Positions 24,581 through 32,198 of a stretch of DNA of 46,519 nucleotides are shown here, one piece after another. The stretch is from Chloroflexota bacterium. GTDB lineage: Bacteria; Chloroflexota; Anaerolineae; Anaerolineales; Villigracilaceae. The number at the start of each line of letters is the position of its first letter. Position 1 is the first letter of the stretch. The notes below the pieces were generated by a model, which ran no database searches, was not told the DNA's origin, and worked only from the letters and a program-made list of their open reading frames with translations. The stretch lies in contig VGNO01000003.1 of NCBI GenBank assembly GCA_016865985.1, forward strand, positions 1 through 46,519, read 5' to 3'. Both the position numbers and the translations under genes were made by a program.

Positions 24581-26062
24581 CTACGGCACGCCGTAGCAGT
24601 TGCTCCCGCCAACGTATGTAAATTCATACAGGGGCGAGGTCGGGTAATAGGCGCTCTTGCCTTTGGCGTCGATGACCCAGAACCACCAGGCGATATGCCA
24701 GTTGGGGTTCATGGTGATGGTCAGGTCGCCGGCATAGGTAATGCCGCCGGTATTCGATAGGTGCTGGTAGGAACCGTTGTAGACCGGGTTGCCGCCGCCG
24801 TCGAAGGCCTTGTATTGCACCTTGACGTACTGGATGCCGTCCGGGTCGGTCACATCCGCCTGGAAATGGTTGGTGCAGGTGGTGATCGAGGAACCGGTCG
24901 GGCCGTTGATGTTGGCGAAGGTCGGTTCGCTGTTGGAGGCGCCGGTCGAGGTCGGCTTGGGGGTGGCGCTGGGTTTCGGGGTGGCGGTGGCGGTCAGCAG
25001 CAATGCCGGCTTGCTGAAGGTGAACGGGCCGGCCATGCAGAGCGGGAGGCGGTTGACATCCAGGGCGGTGACCTGCCAGGAATACATCCCGCCCATCGTC
25101 AACGACCCGAGGTAGATCAAGTGCGAAGTTTCACCGATTTTGAGAATTGTACTGACCTGGCTGTTCGGGGCGGTGATGGCGATCTCGTATTTGTACGCAC
25201 CCGGCTGGGCTTCCCATTGCAACAGGAGTTCACCGGTGACCGGCAGGCTGGCGCCGTCCAGCGGTGAGAGCAGGTGGAAACATTCCGCCGGCGGTGTGGC
25301 GGTGGGCGAGGGGGTCTTGGTCGGCTCGTCCGGCTTGTCGGTGGCTGTCGGTTTTGGGGTGCGGCTGGGCAGGAATGGCAGGGCGGAGGCGGTGGCGATC
25401 ACCGCTCCCATCACCTGCTGCGCCTCCGGGTTGTTGGCGACGAATTCGTCGATCTCCTCCTGGGTCAGGTAGCGCAGTTCGGGCGGCGGCGGTGGGACGT
25501 TCGAATCCAGGTTGAACTCGTACAGGATGGCGCCCTCCCCTGCGATCATATCCAGGGCGGCGGCCGGGTTCTCAGCCTGGCACCAGCCTTCCAGGCAGGT
25601 GACCCAGACATCGTTCGTGAGCGGATCGACCCAGACCGAGAGATACGAACCGCGCACCGAAGCCAGCCCGGAGGGAGTCTCCACTTCGAGCGAACCGCCA
25701 TGCAGCGAGACCCAGATGCGCCCGGCTTCCATCACCAGACGGGTGAACAGGCTGCCTCCGCTTTCATCGTTACTTTCCAGGGTGAAGAGGGTCTGCGGGG
25801 CGACGCGGATGATTGTACCGGTCGAGAGGTCGAGCCGGGCGCGCCCGTCCTCCCCGGTGCGCACCTGTCCCTGGATTTGCAGTACCATGCCATCCGAGGC
25901 GGCCACGAATGCGGCCTGGCCGGGGTTCTTGATCTCCACCAGGCCCGCCAGTTCGCTCAGGCTGGCTGCCCATAACGGCCCATCGGCCGGGACCAGCCCG
26001 TTGCAGGCCGCCAGCAGCAAGGCGGGCAGAATGACGATTGTCAGGATTCGGTAGGTTTTCAA
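24581..26062 (-). CDS. FecR-domain lipoprotein
   Basis: 493 residues, started by TTG with GGAGGAG 5 nt upstream. The signal ends in a lipobox (LLLAAC), so it is a lipoprotein. The FecR domain follows (about 45-190): GQVRTGEDGRARLDLSTGTIIRVAPQTLFTLES and a second half VETPSGLASVRGSYLSVWV. After a Thr/Pro linker comes a fibronectin/Ig-like region (residues ~255-345, CFHLLSPLDGASLPVTGELLLQW), another Thr/Pro linker and a C-terminal beta domain with DVTDPDGIQYVKVQY and a Cys pair. FecR-type domains at the surface bind polysaccharide or partner proteins. The gene is upstream of the CHASE2 cyclase on the same strand, a known pairing, so it may modulate that sensor. Confidence 0.88.
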   Translation of the reverse strand: MKTYRILTIVILPALLLAACNGLVPADGPLWAASLSELAGLVEIKNPGQAAFVAASDGMVLQIQGQVRTGEDGRARLDLSTGTIIRVAPQTLFTLESNDESGGSLFTRLVMEAGRIWVSLHGGSLEVETPSGLASVRGSYLSVWVDPLTNDVWVTCLEGWCQAENPAAALDMIAGEGAILYEFNLDSNVPPPPPELRYLTQEEIDEFVANNPEAQQVMGAVIATASALPFLPSRTPKPTATDKPDEPTKTPSPTATPPAECFHLLSPLDGASLPVTGELLLQWEAQPGAYKYEIAITAPNSQVSTILKIGETSHLIYLGSLTMGGMYSWQVTALDVNRLPLCMAGPFTFSKPALLLTATATPKPSATPKPTSTGASNSEPTFANINGPTGSSITTCTNHFQADVTDPDGIQYVKVQYKAFDGGGNPVYNGSYQHLSNTGGITYAGDLTITMNPNWHIAWWFWVIDAKGKSAYYPTSPLYEFTYVGGSNCYGVP

Positions 26063-26163
26063 GGCGTCTCCTCCGGAACCACAGGATGATTGGATTATAA
26101 ACCGACAACGGCGCGCTGCCCGGCGGGATGGCGCGCCGTAGGAATAACGGGGGAGACCCGCCT

Positions 26164-27306
26164 TCAGGGCAGGTTGCGGACGGTCAGGGTGTAGGGCGTC
26201 AGGCGCAGGCCGGCGCCCGGGGCGGCTTCCAGGCGGAACTGGTAGGCCGCCCCGGCCGCAAGCAACAGGGGTTCATCCCGGTCCCCGCATTCCAGGCTGC
26301 CCCAGCCTTCCACATCCGTCCCGTTTTGCAGCAGGTGGACCTGGAGTTCCCCGCTCCCGCCGCAGGACAGGCTCAGGCTGAGTCGCGCCGCTTTCCCGGC
26401 TTGGCTGGCGAAAGGCGTGAAAGCCACCCAGTCGTACAGGTCGCCGTCGGGGGCGGATACGGCATTGTTGTAGGTGAAAGCCCGCGCCGCCAGGGGCGAA
26501 AAGACGACCTGCAGCCCGGGTTCTTCGAGCGAGTCGCCGTCTGCCAGCGCCGGGCCGAGGGTCGGCGTTGGGGAGAGCGGGACGGCGGTCGCGCCGCCGG
26601 TCTCCACCGGGATGGGTGTGCCGGATTCATCCAGCGCCGGCAGCACGCTCATTTCCGTGACCTGGATATAAGCCACCGCCACCCAGCCCAGGCCGGTCGG
26701 GCTGGGGTCGTAGGCGACTTGCAGCCAGGAGCCGATCTGGTTCTTGCCGGTCAGGATGACCGTGGCGGGCGGTTCGATCATGCCCAGGATGGCGTAATCC
26801 AGCCCGGGACCGGCGCGCACGTTCAGCCGCTGCAACACGCGGGCTGTGTTGGCTGCCTCTCCGCTGGAGGTTTCCAGCCCGATGACCGGCAGGCTGTCCG
26901 CATCCGCCGTCTGGACATATGTGGACACGATCCAGGCCCTGCCATTCAAGCCTTCGGGGTAGAGGATCTGGTACCATTCCCCTCCGGCGTCGCGCCCGGT
27001 CAACTGCACCACCTGGCTGTGGTTGATCAGGCCGATGGTATCGTAGTTGGTGCCGGGGCCGGTGCGCACGTTGACCTGGTAGTTGGTGAACCCGTCCACC
27101 GGGGTGAAGGTGGGAGGCGGCGTCTGGCTGGGCGGCAGGGGCGTGTTGCTCGGCGTCGGGGAGGGGCTGGCTTCCGGCGACGGGCTTTTGGTGGGCGGGG
27201 CGGTTCCAGCAGTGACGGACGGCGTCCCGGTTGGTAACGATGGCGGGACATTGCCGCAGGCGGCCAGCAGCAGCGCCAGGACCAGGCAGGGGAAATGGGT
27301 TTTCAT
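26164..27306 (-). CDS. SH3b-repeat lipoprotein
   Basis: 380 residues. The signal peptide ends at the lipobox LLLAAC, followed by a long Ser/Thr/Pro linker (25-70). Two bacterial SH3 domains are visible: YQVNVRTGPGTNYDTIG (about 74-130) and RLNVRAGPGLDYAILGMI (about 158-220), each with the N-V-R-x-G-P-G signature. The C-terminal third is a beta-rich domain (DLYDWVAFTPFASQAG, SLSLSCGGSGELQVHLLQNG) that resembles pre-peptidase C-terminal domains. Such proteins bind cell-wall or surface polymers outside the cell. No ribosome binding site precedes the ATG; instead a TACAAT box lies 6 nt upstream. Confidence 0.85.
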   Translation of the reverse strand: MKTHFPCLVLALLLAACGNVPPSLPTGTPSVTAGTAPPTKSPSPEASPSPTPSNTPLPPSQTPPPTFTPVDGFTNYQVNVRTGPGTNYDTIGLINHSQVVQLTGRDAGGEWYQILYPEGLNGRAWIVSTYVQTADADSLPVIGLETSSGEAANTARVLQRLNVRAGPGLDYAILGMIEPPATVILTGKNQIGSWLQVAYDPSPTGLGWVAVAYIQVTEMSVLPALDESGTPIPVETGGATAVPLSPTPTLGPALADGDSLEEPGLQVVFSPLAARAFTYNNAVSAPDGDLYDWVAFTPFASQAGKAARLSLSLSCGGSGELQVHLLQNGTDVEGWGSLECGDRDEPLLLAAGAAYQFRLEAAPGAGLRLTPYTLTVRNLP

Positions 27307-27312
27307 GGGGGG

Positions 27313-27318
27313 ATTGTA
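27313..27318 (-). promoter_or_regulatory. -10 box 6 nt before the SH3 lipoprotein start
   Basis: Minus-strand TACAAT is separated from ATG by only CCCCCC. Transcription should start at or next to the ATG, giving a leaderless mRNA. No good -35 is present; the upstream bases belong to the tRNA-Arg terminator. Confidence 0.5.
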
Positions 27319-27331
27319 TCAAAAAACCGAC

Positions 27332-27355
27332 AAAAAAGAGCCTCGCGCGAGGCTC
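27332..27355 (-). terminator. Terminator after tRNA-Arg
   Basis: A perfect 18-nt palindrome GAGCCTCGC/GCGAGGCTC (27338-27355) followed on the minus strand by six T. Confidence 0.88.
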
Positions 27356-27356
27356 G

Positions 27357-27431
27357 TGGCACCCCTGCGCAGACTCGAACTGCGCTCTTTGGCTCCGGAG
27401 GCCAACGCTCTGTCCACTGAGCTACAGGGGT
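27357..27431 (-). tRNA. tRNA-Arg(CCG)
   Basis: A 75-nt tRNA on the minus strand. The acceptor stem is ACCCCTG/CAGGGGT, the anticodon stem TTGGC/GCCAA encloses the loop CTCCGGA with anticodon CCG (codon CGG), the T loop is TTCGAGT, the discriminator is G and CCA is encoded. Confidence 0.97.
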
Positions 27432-27516
27432 GGGCGGCTGAATTTTACCATAGACCCGCACGGCTTACCCGGGGACATTCCTGTTGGCCGTGGCTTTATG
27501 GATTGGATTATCTTTT

Positions 27517-27586
27517 ACCGCGGAGAGCGCAGAGTTCGCGGAGGAAAAACAAAGGGCTTCTCTGTGTTCTTTGCGTGCTCTTCGGT
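27517..27586 (+). repeat. Dispersed 70-bp palindromic repeat, copy A
   Basis: Begins ACCGCGGAGAGCGCAGAG and ends TGCTCTTCGGT, with ends that are imperfect inverted repeats. Its reverse complement matches 37248-37317 at 52 of 70 positions without gaps. It lies between tRNA-Arg and the GHKL ATPase gene. Confidence 0.8.
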
Positions 27587-27613
27587 AAGAAATCCCAGAA
27601 GAAGCCCATGAGA

Positions 27614-29380
27614 CTAGCGACTCCCATCCTCTTCCAGGCGCGGGGAGCGCGCTTCCAGGTAATCGGCAGCGCGCCGCCCGAGACGGTCCAGGATCTGCTG
27701 TACCAGTTCGTTCGTGTCCAGGCGCCGGTGGTAGGCGGCGGCTTGTTTGCCGAGCGTCTCCGCCACCGCCAGGGCGTATTCGGTGAAGGCGATGTCGAAG
27801 GAGAGCATCTTGTAGGTGTTGCTCTCGAGGCCGGCCTCGCGCTCGGCGGTGCGCAACTGGGGATGGTCGCGATTGAGGCTGATGACGCCCGTCTCGGCTT
27901 CATACTGCGCCCGGGACGATTTCACCCCGCTGCGGACATAGCGGATCTCGAACTCGACCGGCGCGCCGCGCGGCAGACGCGGCGGGGCGGGTGGGCGGCG
28001 TTTCTCCAACCCCAGCAGGCGGCGCAGCCAGGCCAGTCCCCGCCTGGCAAGCGAGGGCCGGCGCGGGTCCTTGCGCCTGCCGGCGGCGGGACGCGTCTTG
28101 CTGCTGGCGGCGTCCGAGGCCAGCGCCGGTTTGCGGGCGACCGGCAGGCTGGCCCATGGCAGGGATTCCTGGATGGATTGGAAATCCTCGTCCAGGAAGT
28201 TCTTGATCCGGCCGGCCACCCGGCGCAGCAGGCGCTGCTCACGCGCCTTCTGGCGACGGCGTTCGCGTTCGGCCAGTTCCCGCAGCGCTTCATCGATGCA
28301 GGCGCCCAGCCAGGTTTCCAGCGCCTGGACTTTCGGGTTCTGCGGGTTGAGTCCCAGGCTGCGGGTGTTGTCAAAGGCCGGGACGGGTCCCGGGTCGTCA
28401 TCCAGCCCCGGGACTTCCACCTCGCCGAAGATGTACTCGGCGAGCGGGGCGCGGCTGCGGCCGGCCAGGGTGGTGGCGTGCAGGTAACCGTGGCACAACA
28501 CGGCGATGGCGTTGTCATCGCGTTCCAGTTCGTCCGGCGCAACGCATAGTTTGCACGTTGCCTTGCCAATCACGGCGCCCAGTGTCTCCGGCGGCTTGAA
28601 GGCGAAGGTCAGTTCGGCTTTGGGCATATGGTAGCGACAGAGGCGCCCGTTGACGCGCACCTTGTGCCGCCGCAGGTGCTGGCCGAGCAGTTTTTCCAGG
28701 TAGGCGCGCACTGCCTGTTCGTCCGGGTCGCCTTCCAGCAGGTCGCGGATGCGGATGGTGGTGCCGGGCGGGGAATCCGGGGCCGGGCGGTCGACCGCCG
28801 TCTCGCGCAGCGGGATGGGCTGGCCGTCGCGCGCCGACTCCACGTCGGCGCGGCGCAGTTCGACGATGTTGCGCCGCCCGTCCTTGACTGTATCGATGAC
28901 CAAGGTATTGGCGATGCCGAAGGCGGCCGATTTGCCGGTGCCGAACTTGCCGCGCACCGTCCGGCCGCGCTTGCGCTGGATGTTCTCGCCGTGCATCTGG
29001 AAGAAGTTGGAGAGTTCGGCGTAGGTCATGCCGCTGCCGTCGTCGGCGATGGTAACTTCTTCTTCGGCCAGCGTCACTTCGCAGGTCACCGGTTTACCGG
29101 GCGCGGCGCTGTCGATGGCGTTGGTGACGTACTCGGCGGCGGCCTTGGGCAGGGTGTTGAAGTAGGCCGCATTCTGGAGCAGGTCGCGCGCCACGTGCGA
29201 AGTGACCTTCAGGCGCGGCTTCTCTGGAAGGGGAATTCTTTTCTTCAGCGGTCTCGGGGGGGCGGGTGTGGGCCGGGGGGCGGGGGCCGGCGCGGGCGCC
29301 GGTGGCGGCGGGGCAGGCGGTTTCCTGCGGAACAGGTTCAGGATGCCGTTGACGGCTTTGCTGATGGGGTCATCATCCAT
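27614..29380 (-). CDS. GHKL (Bergerat-fold) ATPase, Hsp90/MutL-like, unknown role
   Basis: 588 residues. After a short helix and a Pro/Ala-rich stretch (21-44) comes a complete Bergerat ATP site: N box EYVTNAID (83-90, with E83 and N87), G1 box DDGSGM (113-118) and the glycine-rich lid GKFGTGKSAAFG (144-155). A transducer-like alpha/beta region follows with TTIRIRDLLEGD, then a strongly basic segment (about 365-480) and a C-terminal helical domain with HRRLDTNELVQQILDRLG. This is a HATPase_c_3-type protein like Hsp90, MutL or MORC, but matches none of these in its C-terminal half. Pro-rich and basic linkers suggest contact with DNA or a partner. It sits in the accessory region and its partner is not obvious. 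Codon use is like the core genes. Confidence 0.75.
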   Translation of the reverse strand: MDDDPISKAVNGILNLFRRKPPAPPPPAPAPAPAPRPTPAPPRPLKKRIPLPEKPRLKVTSHVARDLLQNAAYFNTLPKAAAEYVTNAIDSAAPGKPVTCEVTLAEEEVTIADDGSGMTYAELSNFFQMHGENIQRKRGRTVRGKFGTGKSAAFGIANTLVIDTVKDGRRNIVELRRADVESARDGQPIPLRETAVDRPAPDSPPGTTIRIRDLLEGDPDEQAVRAYLEKLLGQHLRRHKVRVNGRLCRYHMPKAELTFAFKPPETLGAVIGKATCKLCVAPDELERDDNAIAVLCHGYLHATTLAGRSRAPLAEYIFGEVEVPGLDDDPGPVPAFDNTRSLGLNPQNPKVQALETWLGACIDEALRELAERERRRQKAREQRLLRRVAGRIKNFLDEDFQSIQESLPWASLPVARKPALASDAASSKTRPAAGRRKDPRRPSLARRGLAWLRRLLGLEKRRPPAPPRLPRGAPVEFEIRYVRSGVKSSRAQYEAETGVISLNRDHPQLRTAEREAGLESNTYKMLSFDIAFTEYALAVAETLGKQAAAYHRRLDTNELVQQILDRLGRRAADYLEARSPRLEEDGSR

Positions 29381-29535
29381 AATGGGGCATTATGCCATAT
29401 TATGAAGAATGTGGGACATGGGCGGCATGGGAGCCGTCCCTGTTAGGAGTATTGGATGGGTTTTAAGTGTACCCGTGGGATCAGGGACGGGCTAGATGGT
29501 CGAGACAGGCGAATGGGGAGCGAAGGTGATGGGTG

Positions 29536-29541
29536 TATAAT
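29536..29541 (+). promoter_or_regulatory. -10 box 6 nt before the DUF433 start
   Basis: A perfect TATAAT separated from ATG 29548 by ACCGGC. The transcript should begin at or within a base or two of the start codon. No convincing -35 is seen. Confidence 0.6.
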
Positions 29542-29547
29542 ACCGGC

Positions 29548-29805
29548 ATGACCACAAATCGGATTGTTGTCGATCCCAAGATATATGGCGGTAAACCCTG
29601 CATCCGCGGGACGCGCATAACGGTGACCATGGTGCTGGAACTGCTGGAAGACGGGATTACATTTCAACAGGCAATCACAGAGTACTACCCGCAAATGACC
29701 AAGGAAGACATCAAGGCCTGCCTGCAATACGCGCGCGCCCTGGTTGAGGGGGAAGAGATCCACTTCCTGGAAGAAAAAACGCAGCATGAAGCTATTTTCG
29801 GATGA
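29548..29805 (+). CDS. DUF433 antitoxin-like protein
   Basis: 85 residues from ATG 29548. The upstream GTG (29533) would place the -10 box inside the gene and is rejected. DUF433 features are RIVVDPKIYGGKPCIRGTRITVTMVLELLEDG and ITEYYPQMTKEDIKACLQYA, a small winged-helix-type domain. DUF433 genes usually precede a DUF5615 PIN-like toxin gene and act as the antitoxin. Here the following gene overlaps by about 20 bases but is cut short after ~24 recognisable codons. A -10 box lies 6 nt upstream and there is no ribosome binding site, so translation is probably leaderless. Confidence 0.9.
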   Translation: MTTNRIVVDPKIYGGKPCIRGTRITVTMVLELLEDGITFQQAITEYYPQMTKEDIKACLQYARALVEGEEIHFLEEKTQHEAIFG

Positions 29806-29917
29806 GTGTGTCTATTCCGCGACTGTAAACCTGCTACGTTCTTGGGGTCAGGATACTCTTCCAAACCGTGGTCTCACCTCACCTGAACGACCGCAGGTCT
29901 CAAACCGACAACCCTGA
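29786..29917 (+). pseudogene. Truncated DUF5615 PIN-like toxin
   Basis: ATG 29786, inside the end of the DUF433 gene, opens a frame of 43 codons. The first ~24 residues (MKLFSDECVYSATVNLLRSW and then GQDT) match the N-terminus of DUF5615 nucleases, including the first catalytic Asp of the DE(C/N)V motif. Full-length members are about 110-120 residues; here the rest is unrelated sequence up to a TGA. The remaining acidic active-site residues are missing, so the toxin is dead. The antitoxin-like partner is intact. The truncation point lies beside a hairpin-rich intergenic stretch (29860-29960). Confidence 0.75.
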
Positions 29918-29922
29918 GACCT
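29895..29922. repeat. Hairpin with repeated GGTCTCA arms
   Basis: AGGTCTCA (29895-29902) pairs with TGAGACCT (29915-29922); a further direct GGTCTCA lies about 25 nt upstream. The stretch sits at the truncation point of the DUF5615 gene and marks the left border of the AT-rich island. Confidence 0.55.
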
Positions 29923-29990
29923 TCGGGCAGCGGTGGGCGGGGTCGGAGACCAACGCCCAACGATTTCTTAATTAGGCAGGAAATAAAGGG

Positions 29991-30983
29991 CTATTTCTCA
30001 GAGATCCTGGTAAATATTTCGCCGATCCCAGGATCAAGTATTTCACCCTGTGGTGGTTGTAGTTGCATTAAAGGAACTTTTTTCGCCATGAATAGTTCGT
30101 ATTGACATGCGAATCTTTCATCTTGTTCATATGTCCACTTCCCATTCACTACCCCCGCCCATTGCTCGATATATTCTATATCTTTTTCACATTGTTCACG
30201 ACACTGGGGAAGGGCTTTTCCGCGGACATCATAGAGCATATGTAATAATCGGTGCCCCATCGTGTGAGCAAGGCGCTGAGCAACAGAAGGAAAATCTCTC
30301 CCACGGGAATTTACCGCAGTGGCTGTACCATCAGGAGAAGAAACTATTGTTCCACAAAGAGGGTTATCTATTAAACGAGCGATGTTTTGGATTTTACTTT
30401 TATTGGCCAAACATGCTGCAAGAACTTTTTTGCTTATTTCACAATCTGGATCGAAAGCTAATCGTTTCCGTGCATAGTCAGCAGCAAGAGATATTTGCCC
30501 ACATCTCATGTAAACAGCCGCGATATCCCTATGCACACCACTGATCATAGTATTATACAGACCGTCATCGATATCAGAGGATTTGGGAATGCCAAGAGCC
30601 TTTTCGTATATAGTACGAGCTTTTGAATAATCTTGTTTATTTTGAAAAAATATCAAACCCAGATTTGCATACCATTCGATGAGTAAGTACCCGCTGCCCT
30701 CTGGCGGATTCTCTATATTTACCTCAAACCATTCAATCGCTTTATCTATATCGCCCTTTAGCAGGGCAGTTGTTCCAATCAGAGTAATTGCAGGTAAGTA
30801 ACGATATTTCTCAAAGGACTCAATTAATAGTTTATATGCTTTTTCATATTCTCCTAGATTCCGATAGGATATCGCTTCATCCGCCATCATTTTCCCCTCT
30901 AATTGTTTCTTCATTCTTTCAAATATTCTTTCAACTCCTTTCGGTGGTTTTTTTTCTTTTCGAGAACCGTTTTGGACACTCAT
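29991..30983 (-). CDS. TPR protein with degenerate zinc-peptidase-like C-terminus
   Basis: 330 residues from ATG 30983, which has AAGGAGG 5 nt upstream; a reading from 31049 would run into the kinase gene. Residues ~35-200 hold four or five TPR-like helix pairs (YRNLGEYEKAYKLLIESFEKY, GDIDKAIEWFEVNIENPP, YSKARTIYEKAL, CGQISLAADYARKRLAFDPD). The C-terminal third has RLAHTMGHRLLHML (238-250) and EQDERFACQYELFMA (286-300), which recall the AHELGHxLLH and E-x2-A-x-x-A-x-x-L(L)MP signatures of ImmA/IrrE-type metallopeptidases. The catalytic Glu of HExxH is Thr here, so it is probably not an active protease. Much AT-richer than its surroundings, it lies 10 nt downstream of the kinase gene, which suggests a two-gene unit of recent horizontal origin. 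Confidence 0.75.
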   Translation of the reverse strand: MSVQNGSRKEKKPPKGVERIFERMKKQLEGKMMADEAISYRNLGEYEKAYKLLIESFEKYRYLPAITLIGTTALLKGDIDKAIEWFEVNIENPPEGSGYLLIEWYANLGLIFFQNKQDYSKARTIYEKALGIPKSSDIDDGLYNTMISGVHRDIAAVYMRCGQISLAADYARKRLAFDPDCEISKKVLAACLANKSKIQNIARLIDNPLCGTIVSSPDGTATAVNSRGRDFPSVAQRLAHTMGHRLLHMLYDVRGKALPQCREQCEKDIEYIEQWAGVVNGKWTYEQDERFACQYELFMAKKVPLMQLQPPQGEILDPGIGEIFTRISEK

Positions 30984-30993
30984 ACCATCCTCC

Positions 30994-31908
30994 TTAAAGC
31001 GATTTAATAATCCGTAATATATCTTTGTAACACTGAATTCGTTTTTCAAGTTGAGGATGAATCATTAACAGAATAGCCTCTGGAAATTTCCTAGAACTAT
31101 AACCGGAAAGTATTTTTTTTGCGGCGAAGTAATACTCGCCGTTCACTAGCTGATTATCAATTGGTTTCGATATATTGTAAGGTAATTCTCCAGTAAGTAT
31201 TTCGAAAAACACAATCCCGAAGCTAAAGATATCTGCACTAATTGTTGAGGAATAGCTCAATAGTCTTTCTGGCGCCATATAAGGTAAGGTTCCAAATCCC
31301 ACCATTGTCTGAAATGTAAACTTTGAAGATATTAGAGATGCTTTTGATAAAAGGTTTGCTTGTAAATTTGCGATGCCCCAATCGCTTAAAAATATACTGA
31401 TGTTTTTCCCATCCTCGAAGCATAAAAGATTCTCAGGCTTAATATCTTGGTGAACAAGCCCCTTTGTTATATGGATATTTGATAATCCAGTTATTGGCGC
31501 AATTAACAATTTTGCTAGTTCTGTTTTGCCGATAACTTGAGAACGGAGTAGATCTCGTAAACTATATGAATACCGAGGCATTAGGGCATATATAATCCCA
31601 TTAATCTTTGCCACTTTTAATAAAGGCGCAATACCAACTCCATTCAAACCCAGCCAAATTATGCATTCCCTTTCAAAATCTCTCAATAAGCTATTTTCTT
31701 TTATTGTTTTCGCCGCCAGTTTTTTTCTATATGGGAATTTAAAGGCATCTTGTAAAAAACTTTTTTCATAGAGATTATTATCGAGAGAAGATTCTCCTAT
31801 ATTAGATTTTCGCGTAAGTAAATAAACCCGCCCCATTCCTCCTTCGAGAACTTGATCAATCTCGTATTTATAGAGTTGGTCAACAATTAAAATGCTCTTC
31901 TTCTCCAT
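30994..31908 (-). CDS. Hanks-type serine/threonine protein kinase, cytosolic
   Basis: 304 residues with a complete but divergent kinase domain and no membrane segment. The glycine loop reads GGMGRV (23-28), the ATP-binding lysine is K67 in AAKTI, the catalytic loop is HQDIKPEN (153-160, D155 kept, HRD changed to HQD), the magnesium loop is DWG instead of DFG (176-178), and GTLPYMAPE (206-214) ends the activation segment. All catalytic residues are present, so activity is likely. The HQD loop makes it a non-RD type kinase, not dependent on activation-loop phosphorylation by the usual route. It precedes the TPR gene by 10 nt on the minus strand. Both share strong AT bias. Substrate unknown; the TPR protein is the obvious candidate. 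Confidence 0.88.
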   Translation of the reverse strand: MEKKSILIVDQLYKYEIDQVLEGGMGRVYLLTRKSNIGESSLDNNLYEKSFLQDAFKFPYRKKLAAKTIKENSLLRDFERECIIWLGLNGVGIAPLLKVAKINGIIYALMPRYSYSLRDLLRSQVIGKTELAKLLIAPITGLSNIHITKGLVHQDIKPENLLCFEDGKNISIFLSDWGIANLQANLLSKASLISSKFTFQTMVGFGTLPYMAPERLLSYSSTISADIFSFGIVFFEILTGELPYNISKPIDNQLVNGEYYFAAKKILSGYSSRKFPEAILLMIHPQLEKRIQCYKDILRIIKSL

Positions 31909-32198
31909 CGCATCCTGTTCTTATGTGACCGAACATATAACGGATAGAAGACAAAATGCTATAAGATTCCAACAACGAGGCACCACTGGATTCGTTGTTT
32001 TCCGTTCATCTTTTCAGTCTCCAGTTTTTTTAGGCCATCTATTTGTTACATCTTAACGAGAATGGAACACATTTCTTTCAGAGTTGGTCGTCTGGATAAA
32101 ATGTGTAAACAACTTTTGTGATTACTGCTCTCCGGATTTTTCATAACAGCCAACTTTGGAAATTCTATCACGAAACAATATCTGGTAGTCCGCGCCGC
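31909..32198. other. AT-rich intergenic region upstream of the kinase gene
   Basis: About 290 bp without a gene. It contains an 8-bp inverted repeat AACAACGA (31971-31978) / TCGTTGTT (31992-31999) and presumably the promoter of the kinase-TPR unit, but I see no convincing -35/-10 pair. Composition returns to the G+C-rich norm at about 32190, the right edge of the island. Confidence 0.5.

Noticed and set aside
27357-27431. tRNA-Arg as attachment site for the accessory region
   Set aside because: The accessory genes lie on the 5' side of the tRNA, not the 3' side where integrases act. I saw no second copy of its 3' end and no integrase gene.
30984-31049. Longer start for the TPR gene
   Set aside because: It would overlap the kinase gene and has no ribosome binding site, whereas ATG 30983 has AAGGAGG at 5 nt.
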